Below, in pieces: positions 34,526 through 41,279 of a stretch of DNA of 41,279 nucleotides. The translations under genes and the position numbers were made by a program. Source of the stretch: an uncultured Bacteroidales bacterium. GTDB lineage: Bacteria > Bacteroidota > Bacteroidia > Bacteroidales > Paludibacteraceae. The first letter of the stretch is position 1; each line of letters opens with the position of its first letter. Under the pieces are notes generated by a model. That model saw nothing but the letters and a program-made list of their open reading frames with translations. It had not been told where the DNA came from and ran no database searches. Where the stretch lies: positions 1-41,279 of the forward strand of contig CAMOJA010000012.1 in assembly GCA_946616535.1 (NCBI GenBank), in the 5' to 3' direction.

Positions 34526-35094
34526 CAAATTCTAATCCTCTCCCTCACGCATTCTGCGATAAACTGCGCAATCTGTTTCGGCTCCAGACCGGCTACATTC
34601 AGCACCAGGTCATAATTCCGCGCATCGTAACGGCTCTTGCCGCTGAAGGTATTGGTGAAATTCTCGCGCGCCTCATCTACCTTGTCTATCAGCAGATCCG
34701 CACTCCCCTCATTGATGTTCAACCGCCGTGCTACTTTGTCACGCCGGAATGCCTTATCGGCGATCAAGAACACCTTGAATGCATTGGGATTATCCCGGAA
34801 GATATGAAATCCCGTACGACCGAGAATGACGCACGACTCTTTCTCGGCTAACGACCGCACGATAAACTCCTCGTCGTTATACAGATCCTGCGATACCGTC
34901 TCAAACCACCAGCTCTTCTTCATGCCTTTTACCTTGTCGATATCCTCCTGACTCATGTCGTACCGCTCCTCCAGTTGCTTCAGCAACCCCTTGTCGTACA
35001 ACTCCACGCCTAACTCTTTCGCCAGTTCTGTGGCAATCTGCCTACCGCCGGTACCAAACTCCCGCCCGATAGTCACTACAAATTTCTTTTCCAT
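34519..35094 (-). CDS. Cytidylate-kinase-like P-loop protein
   Basis: The 191-residue product matches the cytidylate-kinase-like family: an N-terminal P-loop variant TIGREFGTGGRQIA near residues 8-21, YDKGLLKQL, ILGRTGFHIF near 91, and RRDKVARRLN near 117. Some members are nucleotide kinases, others unknown. The P-loop lacks the canonical GK(S/T), having GTGGRQ, as is typical for this subfamily. The gene stands apart from its neighbours: the stop is in the heptamer array, and a roughly 110-base gap precedes it. Confidence 0.85.
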   Translation of the reverse strand: MEKKFVVTIGREFGTGGRQIATELAKELGVELYDKGLLKQLEERYDMSQEDIDKVKGMKKSWWFETVSQDLYNDEEFIVRSLAEKESCVILGRTGFHIFRDNPNAFKVFLIADKAFRRDKVARRLNINEGSADLLIDKVDEARENFTNTFSGKSRYDARNYDLVLNVAGLEPKQIAQFIAECVRERIRIWR

Positions 35095-35204
35095 ATCTAT
35101 TAATTATTATCTTCTGCGCTGTTAGGTTACTTCCTTTTCATCCTTACATTGATCGATAAGAGAGAAGATGTTCTTTAAACAAAATCATTTCTATTGTATC
35201 CACC

Positions 35205-36749
35205 CTACATAAACAATTTTAATTTCTCTTCATACTCTTTAATAAACATTTCAACATCACTTGCCTTAGAATCCATATACGCTTTCAGCACCTTTCCTCC
35301 ACTACGCCCCCACCATTTTCCATCTACTTGAGCGCGAAACCACTCTTTAGCCTTAACTCTATCATTCATTATATCGTCATAAGAGTAATTTCGAAAACAA
35401 ACTTGGTTGGAGTACCCTCTTGACAATTTACCCCATAAAGGATCGCGGTCCGATAAATGATAGATATAATCAGCTACCTCCCTCTCCGGTGATTGATGGC
35501 CTGGCAATAAGAGTATATTATTTGCCTTATGCACATTACGCATTGCACTCGATTTCGCCCTCACATCTCCGTCAACAACCACCAATGAGAAGGGTGCATT
35601 AAATGCTGGAATTTTATGAGATGCTAATTCTATTAGGTTATCACATGACAATTTTGCCACAATCACATTCAATTCGATAAAACGTTTGCCTAAAATAGCC
35701 TTCAGCATATCACATGTCTCTTGATCTTCTACATATGTCGGAATTTTGCGCTTTGTTCTTTCCCCTTCTGCTAATACATTTAAGTCCAAGTATATATGGT
35801 CATATCCTATTTCGCTACGAATCTCAACTTCATTATCCATCTTCTGCAGATAGATCATCATAATTTGTTTCGATGTAGCTGACACTTTAGATACCTCTTT
35901 TTGTAACTCATCAATATACTTAAGGAGCGTCAATGAATGGGTCGTAAATACAATCTATAGCTTAAGTTCCGATGCATATTTTCGTAGTATTTTCATCAAC
36001 TCGACTTGCGATGCTGGATACATCGTCGCATCAATCTCATCTATGGCCAATATTCCACCCTCATAGTCATTTGGATATTTCTTCTTCAATCGTTTAAATG
36101 AAAACAACGCTAGTACTATCTTCGCCAAGTTGTCCTGTCCCATCGAATTTTGATTCCAGTCATACAAATCCGTGTTGACTGCTAATGAATTCTTATATGT
36201 TGAAACGATATTTGTTGCCGATGTAATGGGAGTATGTGTAATCAGTATTTTATTATGCAACTGTTTAAATTCTTCTGCTTCTTCTGCTGTTAACACATCG
36301 TCTTTCGCCTGAATCGACGCCTCCTCCGCCGCGGGCATCAAACGTTTAAGGCTTAAAAAGATAACCGGTAACCCTATATAACCCTCCCCTCTTGACTTTC
36401 CTTTTGAGAAACGGATAGAGTTCTCCTTCTCCGTTCGTTTCAAACTCTTCACATTGTAGTCTTTGCCGTTATCGAAATACAACGTCCATTCATGCTCTCC
36501 TGGCTTATCATAGGTTGGCGATAAACGGAACTTATCGCTAAAAGCAGAGCGATACGTACCTCCGCATAGTGGTTTCTCGCCATACATAGGATGCTTGCTG
36601 GATAACGAGAAAGGCTGGGATATTATTCCCAACAACGTAGATTTCTGCGTGCCGTTCTGACCAGCTATAGCCGTTAAAAAACTACCCATTTCGAACTCTT
36701 GTTTCCTGAAGCCACGAAACCTTTCGATGTGTACTTTTGATATCTTCAT
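35205..36749 (-). pseudogene. AAA/ABC-type ATPase with TOPRIM/DUF4435-like C-terminus, split by an in-frame amber codon
   Basis: An ABC-like ATPase reads from ATG 36749 to TAG at 35955-35957 (264 residues): Walker A AGQNGTQKST near residues 29-38 and Walker B GILAIDEID with Asp237 and Glu238. Directly after the TAG the same frame continues IVFTTHSLTLLKYIDEL, which supplies the missing H-loop (TTHS, His271), and stays open for 249 codons. That part has VEDQETCDML and VVVDGD, like the TOPRIM/DUF4435 tails of OLD-type nucleases. The second part has no ATG near its beginning, only a TTG at 35931-35933. So this is one gene of about 514 codons with a single nonsense codon, CAG to TAG by position (LKLQIVFTTHS expected). 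It could be a recent pseudogene, a sequencing error, or a readthrough. Such ATPases often act in phage defence. Confidence 0.85.
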
Positions 36750-36762
36750 ATATATTTTTGAG

Positions 36763-36770
36763 AAAAATTA
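36763..36770 (-). promoter_or_regulatory. Possible -7 box of the split ATPase gene
   Basis: TAATTTTT on the minus strand, one base off TAnnTTTG, 14 bases before the ATG. It is divergent from, and about 20 bases away from, the tRNA promoter. Confidence 0.35.
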
Positions 36771-36789
36771 CACTTTTTTTCTGGAAAAA

Positions 36790-36821
36790 TTTGGCCATGT
36801 CATTTTTTTGTTGTACCTTTG
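36790..36821 (+). promoter_or_regulatory. Promoter of the type II tRNA gene
   Basis: TTTG (36790-36793), a 20-base spacer with a T7 tract, and TACCTTTG (36814-36821), a perfect match to the Bacteroidota consensus. It lies 5 bases before the tRNA 5' end. Confidence 0.8.
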
Positions 36822-36826
36822 CAGTC

Positions 36827-36911
36827 GGATAGGTGGCAGAGTGGTCGATTGCGCCTGACTTATAATCAGGTAAACCTCCGGGTTTCATGGGTTCGAATCC
36901 CATCCTCTCGT
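36827..36911 (+). tRNA. Type II tRNA with UAU anticodon (Ser-like body, Ile codon)
   Basis: Folds as a cloverleaf: acceptor GGATAGG with CCTCTCG; D arm starting GTGGCAGAGTGGTCGATTGC; anticodon stem CCTGA, loop CTTATAA, TCAGG, giving anticodon UAU; a long variable arm AAACC-TCCG-GGTTT; T arm ATGGG-TTCGAAT-CCCAT. No CCA is encoded. The D arm and long variable arm are those of tRNA-Ser, while UAU would read AUA (Ile). The acceptor stem has two mismatches, G1:G72 and T4:C69. A perfect promoter and a hairpin terminator flank it, so it is probably transcribed. Amino-acid identity is uncertain. Confidence 0.78.
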
Positions 36912-38002
36912 AGGGGCGGATTTTTGTTCGCCCCTTTTTTATACCCTAAAATGTCCTCATAAATCTCCACTATCCTCTTCGCCACTTGCTCATTACTCAA
37001 CCCTAACTTCAAAATCCGTTCGCGTCCATTCGTCCGGCCTTCGAACATCATTGCATCATTTATCAATTCCATCATTTCGCGCAGCGAGTTCTCATCCCCA
37101 TCCCATCGCTCATGGGTCTTTCTCGGGTTCCTCAAGATCCAATGCCCCGGTTCGTCACCAAACAACTCCTTTACATCCGCTATATCGGTAGCCAGACACG
37201 GACAATTGACTGCCATCGCCTCTTTAAGTGCTTGCGGCGACCCCTCACTATGACTCGGCAAAGCAAACAAATCGCACGCACACATCCGCAACACACACTC
37301 CGTCCTACTCAACCCTTTCATCTCTATACACACAATATCACCATATTGTTCTCCGCCATTTATAGGTGCCCAAATATTTTTGTTTATATCTATATTGTTT
37401 TCGTTGTTTATTTCTACGCAGCAGTGTTTATCTATGTTTTTGTTTTCCTCTAATAATTCTACGGCGTCGCGCAAGAGAGGATAATTTTTGCGGAGATTAG
37501 AGAATGCACCTCCGAAGAGGATATATTTCTTATCTGCCTCCCACTCCAATTGTTTGCGTGCCTCCTCTTTCGGCGTAATAATCATCTCCTCCATCGGTAC
37601 GCCACAAGGGATAATACTATAGTTCTTCGCCTTGAAGTAACTCAAATCGCGTATATGCTGCGCCACATAGATTACATGCTTTGCCCGAAGTGACATGATA
37701 GAGGACATCAAGTTTACATGCCAATTCAGCGTCTCGCCGTTATGGAACGTCGTCACTACAGGCACAAGGGATTGCAACTCAGCTGTAATACCCGATAATC
37801 CGAAATGCGCATGAACGACATCCGGCTTAAACTCCCAGATTTTAGTTTTCAGCGCACCTACTGCCTTGACGTAGTTCCCCCTCACCAGGAAATACTCCAC
37901 CTCATTTCCTAAAGCACGAATCGCCTCCCCTTGTTCCGTCACGAACGGCAACTGATGATTCGCAAAATTATTTTTATATCTGCTTACAATTAATATTCTC
38001 AT
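36866..38002 (-). CDS. GT4-family glycosyltransferase, C-terminus running into the tRNA
   Basis: Retaining GT-B glycosyltransferase, likely for surface polysaccharide. The 378-residue product has the N-terminal ILIVSRY strand, VVHAHFGLSG near residue 62, IIPCGVP near 133, and the nucleotide-sugar motif SHSEGSPQALKEAMA near 255. The insertion IDKHCCVEINNENNIDINKN (about 190-210) is Asn/Lys-rich, AT-rich and looks duplicated. The last about 24 residues (GANKNPPLREDGIRTHETRR) are antisense translation of the tRNA terminator and tRNA, with the stop inside the tRNA variable arm. The original stop has probably been lost. The gene is minus strand and converges with the tRNA. A 4-base-spaced partner (38011) precedes it. 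Confidence 0.85.
   Translation of the reverse strand: MRILIVSRYKNNFANHQLPFVTEQGEAIRALGNEVEYFLVRGNYVKAVGALKTKIWEFKPDVVHAHFGLSGITAELQSLVPVVTTFHNGETLNWHVNLMSSIMSLRAKHVIYVAQHIRDLSYFKAKNYSIIPCGVPMEEMIITPKEEARKQLEWEADKKYILFGGAFSNLRKNYPLLRDAVELLEENKNIDKHCCVEINNENNIDINKNIWAPINGGEQYGDIVCIEMKGLSRTECVLRMCACDLFALPSHSEGSPQALKEAMAVNCPCLATDIADVKELFGDEPGHWILRNPRKTHERWDGDENSLREMMELINDAMMFEGRTNGRERILKLGLSNEQVAKRIVEIYEDILGYKKGANKNPPLREDGIRTHETRRFT
36913..36940 (+). terminator. Terminator of the tRNA gene
   Basis: GGGGCG (36913-36918), 10-base loop, CGCCCC (36929-36934), then six T. It starts 2 bases after the tRNA 3' end. Confidence 0.85.
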
Positions 38003-38010
38003 AATTTAGA

Positions 38011-39090
38011 TCACATAATCTTCCTAAATGGATCTATTATCATTTTTTTTATTGTTTGGTAGAGTTTCTTCAAAGTATGAGTGTAACTAAGCAATATCTT
38101 ATACTTTGCGAATTTCATACGTGGTACATATGCATATATCGTTCCAAATTTTAATTTGTATGTAGCAATGCCACAAAAGTTCAAATCACCGGCGCCACGC
38201 ACAGAGAGTCGTTTCATAGCTTCCCATACCATCAACTCATTTGGGCAGTATTTCTGGTATCGTTGATAGGAAGCACCTGTCCAATAAGAACATTGCCCCT
38301 TATCGACACAATATATACCAGAGGACATTACTTGTTCCACTCCATTTTCATCTTTTCCGACCACCTCCAGCATCATAACTCTATCTGGGAATAATGACTC
38401 ACAAAGCGCACGCATTCGTTCCTTTCCTTGCGCAGGTTTTGGTCGCTGACCTTTGTGCATACATACTTCTTTTACTTGATCGTAATGTACCTCGCAAAAT
38501 GCCGGGATATCTTCGTACTTTGTAATTTCACGTACTTGCAAACCCAACTTATTGGCTTTGTTTACGCAATATTTACATGACTTATAATGCAACCCAACCC
38601 ATAGTTCTTCTTCTGACTTATTAATGGTTACATGAAGAGTCGGACGAACTTCATACGGCACGCCATATTGCTCTATTATCTCATGATGAAATTCTTCATT
38701 GGGCATCCATTCTGCCGAATCACGACGCAATTGCCAATCATCTACCTGCATCGTCAACGCATATCTTTTCGTGAATATCCATTTAGCTAAAGCCTGATAT
38801 ATTTCTATACGTTCAGACTCGCTTGTTTCACGTAGCATATTCAATCCCTGCGTATATGTGCCAATACCTTCAATAGGAGCTGTTACCATTGGTATTCCAT
38901 ACCACATTCTCTCACCAAGGAAATACCCGATACATACTGTTTTATCCCATACAGACACAATAAATGGCTCAACGCCTATGCGCTGAAGATATATATACCA
39001 TTTTTTTGTCTGATAGCATGTACTATCATACGCTCCTTCTATACGACTCCAATCTTCTTTAGTCGGTTCTATTTTTTCAAATCTATACAT
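38011..39090 (-). CDS. FemAB/GNAT-like acyltransferase (copy 2)
   Basis: The 359-residue product resembles the GNAT-fold FemAB/CelD family like the gene at 33317-34393 but is only distantly similar to it. Visible are an N-terminal aromatic stretch STCYQTKKWYIYLQRIG near residue 29, a Cys-containing HYKSCKYCVNKANKLGL near 187, and a C-terminal MSSGIYCVDKGQCSYWTGAS, which fits the second GNAT half. No membrane helix. It lies between a GT4 gene (8 bases downstream) and a polytopic membrane protein (37 bases upstream), probably in one transcript. The substrate is unknown. Confidence 0.72.
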   Translation of the reverse strand: MYRFEKIEPTKEDWSRIEGAYDSTCYQTKKWYIYLQRIGVEPFIVSVWDKTVCIGYFLGERMWYGIPMVTAPIEGIGTYTQGLNMLRETSESERIEIYQALAKWIFTKRYALTMQVDDWQLRRDSAEWMPNEEFHHEIIEQYGVPYEVRPTLHVTINKSEEELWVGLHYKSCKYCVNKANKLGLQVREITKYEDIPAFCEVHYDQVKEVCMHKGQRPKPAQGKERMRALCESLFPDRVMMLEVVGKDENGVEQVMSSGIYCVDKGQCSYWTGASYQRYQKYCPNELMVWEAMKRLSVRGAGDLNFCGIATYKLKFGTIYAYVPRMKFAKYKILLSYTHTLKKLYQTIKKMIIDPFRKIM

Positions 39091-39127
39091 ATAGTTTGTG
39101 GATTTTCAATTTATACAATTACATTTA

Positions 39128-40750
39128 TCATGCCATTCCTCTACCTTTTAGTTTAAACCAGTTCCACGCTAAACATACTACTACTTCCGCTACCAGCACC
39201 CATGTAAAACCGCGTCGCAGTTTTGCATTTCCTTTAGCGATCTGTATTCCATATGCTGCAAAAAGCATCAACATCGGCCATATCGGCATGTGAAATCGCC
39301 CGGAATGAGCAAATGCACTCATCACAAGTACTATTAGATATCCCAAAGTGTACGAGATAATAAATACATGTCTCCGCCATTCCCCGCTGATTAGCATCAT
39401 GACCATCACAAGCACAACAAAGAAAGAGAAGATATTTTTAATATAACTACCTCCCATTAATAGCATTTGAGTTAATTGGAGTTCATTGGCTTGGTTCATA
39501 GTCGGAAATGGTATCGTAAAAATCAATGGTGCAAATACAGCAGCGCCAGCATACTTTGCTAAAGAATTCGTTTCTGCTCGCCATTCAATATTAGTTTTTT
39601 GGCTATCGGATTGTGCTGCATCTAACAGTTTCTCTGATTGGGTTTGTATACGATCACCCATAGACACAGCCAATACGGCAGCAACCAACACACCAGCTAA
39701 TATTTTTTTTCCGGTACTCAAAACGCGATTAGAAGCCATTACCACATGCGCAAACACTGCCAAAAAGAGCACCATACCCAATGCCGTACGGAAGAACATA
39801 AGTGCCAAACCAGCTAATAACCCGGGGAGTAATGCTTTAAAAGTATACCGTTTGCCTGAGGATAGGACTCGATCAAAGTTATCTACTGCCAGACACACAA
39901 GGAACACCATCTCAGCCTCTTTCATCATCGTTCCGCACCAATAAATCATATTTGGATTTAAACAAATAAAGATAGCAGCCATTCGCGCTGTGCCCTCTCC
40001 AAAATGACGTTTCGCCACTTGATAAATACTGATGGCGCAATAGGCTCCTATTATAGACTTTACTACGAACGGAATAAGCACATCGCTAACACTGCCCGTT
40101 AACCAATACACGATCCCTAACCATATTGGATATCCCACGTCGTCTATTGCGCTATGCCATGTTAACCTTAAATGCTCAAATGAGCCGTCGAATCCATTTC
40201 GTATCCACTGAGCAATAGCTTCGCCAAACGGCATATACCATGATGTATCTGCTGTATCGCCAAAAGTATTTCCGTAATGCGCTGGATTAAAAAAGAGGAA
40301 CATATAAAGTACAAAGAGCAATCTTATCGTAAAACTTGCGAGGAACACATTCCTCAGGAAGCGTTTCTCCTTTACGCTGGCCCCTTTTTTAGACATATTT
40401 GCGCCGCCGTAGAAGAATAGCAAGACAGAGATACTCGCCACCAACCACAAGTCCAATCCCGGCACATGTCCGAATGCCGCCCAGCAGGCAATCATCGCCA
40501 CAAAGAAGAACACCATCGATTTGCCTACTATCCAGTTCGGTATGGTCTTTGCCTCCTTCGTAGATAGCTGCATCGCCGTATCCATGCCATATCGCCGCAT
40601 CATCCTCTCTCGCCATCCCTTTGGCTTAGGCGGTACAGGCGGCATAAACATCCCGCCCTGCGGCATCGGTGGCATGAACGCCCCACCCTGCGGCATCGGC
40701 TGCTGCGGAGGTATCTGAGATTGATTATTTGGGTCTGCGATGTTATTCAT
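39128..40750 (-). CDS. Polytopic membrane protein, GT39/PMT-like
   Basis: The 540-residue product has about eleven predicted membrane helices and resembles lipid-linked-sugar glycosyltransferases of the PMT/GT39 type: FGDTADTSWYMPFGEA near residue 170 in a first periplasmic loop carries Asp residues in the position of the catalytic DxD-like motif, and LNPNMIYWCGTMMKEAE near 270. The first 45 residues are cytoplasmic and Pro/Met/Gly-rich, with two MPQGGxFMPP units from a 30-bp imperfect duplication (about 40640-40700). It has its own promoter and heads the transcript with the two downstream genes. Exact substrate not known. Confidence 0.7.
   Translation of the reverse strand: MNNIADPNNQSQIPPQQPMPQGGAFMPPMPQGGMFMPPVPPKPKGWRERMMRRYGMDTAMQLSTKEAKTIPNWIVGKSMVFFFVAMIACWAAFGHVPGLDLWLVASISVLLFFYGGANMSKKGASVKEKRFLRNVFLASFTIRLLFVLYMFLFFNPAHYGNTFGDTADTSWYMPFGEAIAQWIRNGFDGSFEHLRLTWHSAIDDVGYPIWLGIVYWLTGSVSDVLIPFVVKSIIGAYCAISIYQVAKRHFGEGTARMAAIFICLNPNMIYWCGTMMKEAEMVFLVCLAVDNFDRVLSSGKRYTFKALLPGLLAGLALMFFRTALGMVLFLAVFAHVVMASNRVLSTGKKILAGVLVAAVLAVSMGDRIQTQSEKLLDAAQSDSQKTNIEWRAETNSLAKYAGAAVFAPLIFTIPFPTMNQANELQLTQMLLMGGSYIKNIFSFFVVLVMVMMLISGEWRRHVFIISYTLGYLIVLVMSAFAHSGRFHMPIWPMLMLFAAYGIQIAKGNAKLRRGFTWVLVAEVVVCLAWNWFKLKGRGMA
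40640..40700 (-). repeat. 30-bp imperfect tandem repeat in the membrane protein N-terminus
   Basis: Two units encoding MPQGGAFMPP and MPQGGMFMPP, third-codon positions partly different, so the duplication is not brand new. Confidence 0.75.
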
Positions 40751-40788
40751 TTACATACACACATGCGCACAATACGCAATATCGGGTA

Positions 40789-40820
40789 CAAAGATACAAC
40801 AAAAGTTTGACTTACACAAG
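40789..40820 (-). promoter_or_regulatory. Promoter of the membrane protein operon
   Basis: TATCTTTG (40789-40796) on the minus strand with a CTTG 20 bases upstream (40817-40820). Transcription would start near 40782, about 32 bases before the ATG. Confidence 0.6.
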
Positions 40821-40860
40821 TATTTGGGCTAAAAAATCAATTTTTTTTGAGTTTTTTCGA

Positions 40861-40968
40861 TAAAATGCTTGTGTATGAGCACAAACGTGCGACCGTATCT
40901 TCGGTGGGACCCTGCTCTTAAATAGGGAGGACCGAAGTACTCAAACTTTTTTTTGATATATGCAAGAA
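40861..40968. other. Structured intergenic segment with hairpins and promoter-like TTGC/A-tract
   Basis: TTGTG (40869-40873) pairs with CACAA (40880-40884). CTTCGGT (40899-40905) pairs with ACCGAAG (40931-40937), with CCCT/AGGG nested inside. A plus-strand T9 tract follows. On the minus strand TTGC (40962-40965) and an A-tract spacer match the promoters elsewhere, but the -7 box is poor (TACTTCGG at 40932-40939). It may be a leader RNA, a small RNA, or an operator. No coding frame is supported. Confidence 0.35.
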
Positions 40969-40992
40969 AAAAATATTTTTTTTAGGAATTGA

Positions 40993-41016
40993 GGGTTATG
41001 GGTTACGGGTTATGGG
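40993..41016 (+). repeat. Three heptamers GGGTTAY beside the right-end terminator
   Basis: GGGTTAT, GGGTTAC, GGGTTAT at exact 7-bp spacing, then the diverged GGGACAA. It adjoins the minus-strand terminator at 41019-41043. Confidence 0.7.
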
Positions 41017-41018
41017 AC

Positions 41019-41043
41019 AAAAAAAGCGACCCCGAAAGGTCGC
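41019..41043 (-). terminator. Terminator of the right-edge gene
   Basis: On the minus strand GCGACC, loop TTTCGG, GGTCGC, then seven T (41019-41025). It ends transcripts of the gene that stops at 41149. Confidence 0.88.
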
Positions 41044-41148
41044 CTGGGGTCCCCAACGGGCGCTAACAGAGTGCACCCGGTGGGGAAGCGTAGAGCAAGG
41101 CGAAAGATCATATGAGCGGCTGTGCCGCGAATCGTTCTGAGCCTTAGC
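41044..41148 (-). other. GC-rich structured 3' UTR
   Basis: Between the stop of the right-edge gene and its terminator. CCCCAACGGG (41051-41060) and CCCGGTGGGG (41076-41085) pair over ten positions with one mismatch. GCGGC and GCCGC (41115-41127) form a second hairpin. No coding frame is supported. It may be a simple UTR or a processed small RNA. Confidence 0.4.
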
Positions 41149-41279
41149 TTAAGCGTGTTGCTGATCCCACTCCGCGCCGCAGACGCGCCAGTACCACTGC
41201 TTCATGGTCTTGCAGCCGTTCGGTTCGTTCTTCTGAGCGATGAAGGTCTGCTGGTCGGTCGTGATCTTCGACAGGTCAT
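41149..41279 (-). CDS. C-terminal end of an unidentified protein (partial)
   Basis: The minus-strand frame runs from the right edge to a TAA at 41149-41151 and encodes the last 42 residues of a protein. The frame includes KITTDQQTFIAQKNEP and the Trp/Cys-rich end MKQWYWRVCGAEWDQQ. Codon use is GC-rich like the housekeeping genes, and a strong terminator lies downstream. I do not recognise the family. The remainder lies outside the window. Confidence 0.65.
   Translation of the reverse strand, partial: DLSKITTDQQTFIAQKNEPNGCKTMKQWYWRVCGAEWDQQHA

Noticed and set aside
36682..36903. 73-residue minus-strand frame starting MGFEPMKPGGLPDYKS
   Set aside because: Its first half is the antisense translation of the tRNA gene; such frames are familiar artefacts beside tRNAs.
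41050..41110. RNase P RNA-like words (AACAGAG, GAGCAAGG)
   Set aside because: The order and spacing do not fit RNase P, and the conserved GAGGAAAGTCC region is missing.

Overview
Organism. The window reads as a chromosomal segment of a Bacteroidales (Bacteroidota) bacterium. The signs are -7 promoter boxes of the type TAnnTTTG with a TTGC/TTTG element 19-21 bases upstream, a DUF1573 protein, a TonB-dependent receptor paired with a DUF5689 lipoprotein, a class III fructose-bisphosphatase, and a MeaB GTPase. No rRNA, insertion sequence, prophage or CRISPR array is visible. I cannot name a genus from the sequence alone.

Layout. (1) 1-678 is non-coding: two promoters, a palindrome and two sets of 11-bp tandem repeats ahead of fbp. 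(2) 679-4721 (+) holds fbp, groES and groEL, closed by a bidirectional terminator shared with dnaA. (3) 4748-8561 (-) holds an amidase, an MlaD-like protein and dnaA, which has its own promoter. (4) 8768-24598 (+) is a long co-directional run: RelA/SpoT synthetase-hydrolase, DUF1573, meaB, dnaB, asnS, TonB-dependent receptor, DUF5689 lipoprotein, cvpA, folK, an AsmA-like protein and a GH53 endo-galactanase. Several junctions overlap. (5) 24614-40750 (-) is a surface-polysaccharide region: two ABC-2 export permeases, a YifB ATPase, WecB, a DUF354 glycosyltransferase-like protein, a DegT-like aminotransferase, two FemAB/GNAT-like proteins, a cytidylate-kinase-like protein, a GT4 glycosyltransferase and a polytopic membrane protein. 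Two lower-GC defence-type genes sit among them: a DUF262/DUF1524 GmrSD-like protein, and an ATPase with a TOPRIM/DUF4435-like tail that is split by an in-frame amber codon. An unusual type II tRNA with a UAU anticodon lies beside the split gene. (6) 40751-41279 holds regulatory and structured DNA plus the 3' end of an unidentified minus-strand gene.

Most notable pattern. Tandem repeats with a period of 7 bp occur at more than a dozen loci. The unit sequence differs from locus to locus but the period stays the same. They fill intergenic gaps (up to 14 perfect copies), overlap stop and start codons, and in degenerate form lie inside coding sequences (fbp, folK, wecB, the DegT-like gene, a FemAB-like gene, and the signal peptide of the DUF5689 lipoprotein). 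This resembles the heptanucleotide STRR repeats of filamentous cyanobacteria and deserves genome-wide follow-up.

How the genes fit together. The left half is housekeeping: gluconeogenesis, protein folding, replication initiation, stringent response, helicase, tRNA charging, folate synthesis and envelope maintenance. The right half builds and exports surface glycans. Its acetyltransferase-like, aminotransferase, epimerase and export genes suggest an amino-sugar polymer, but no export ATPase or polymerase can be identified here.
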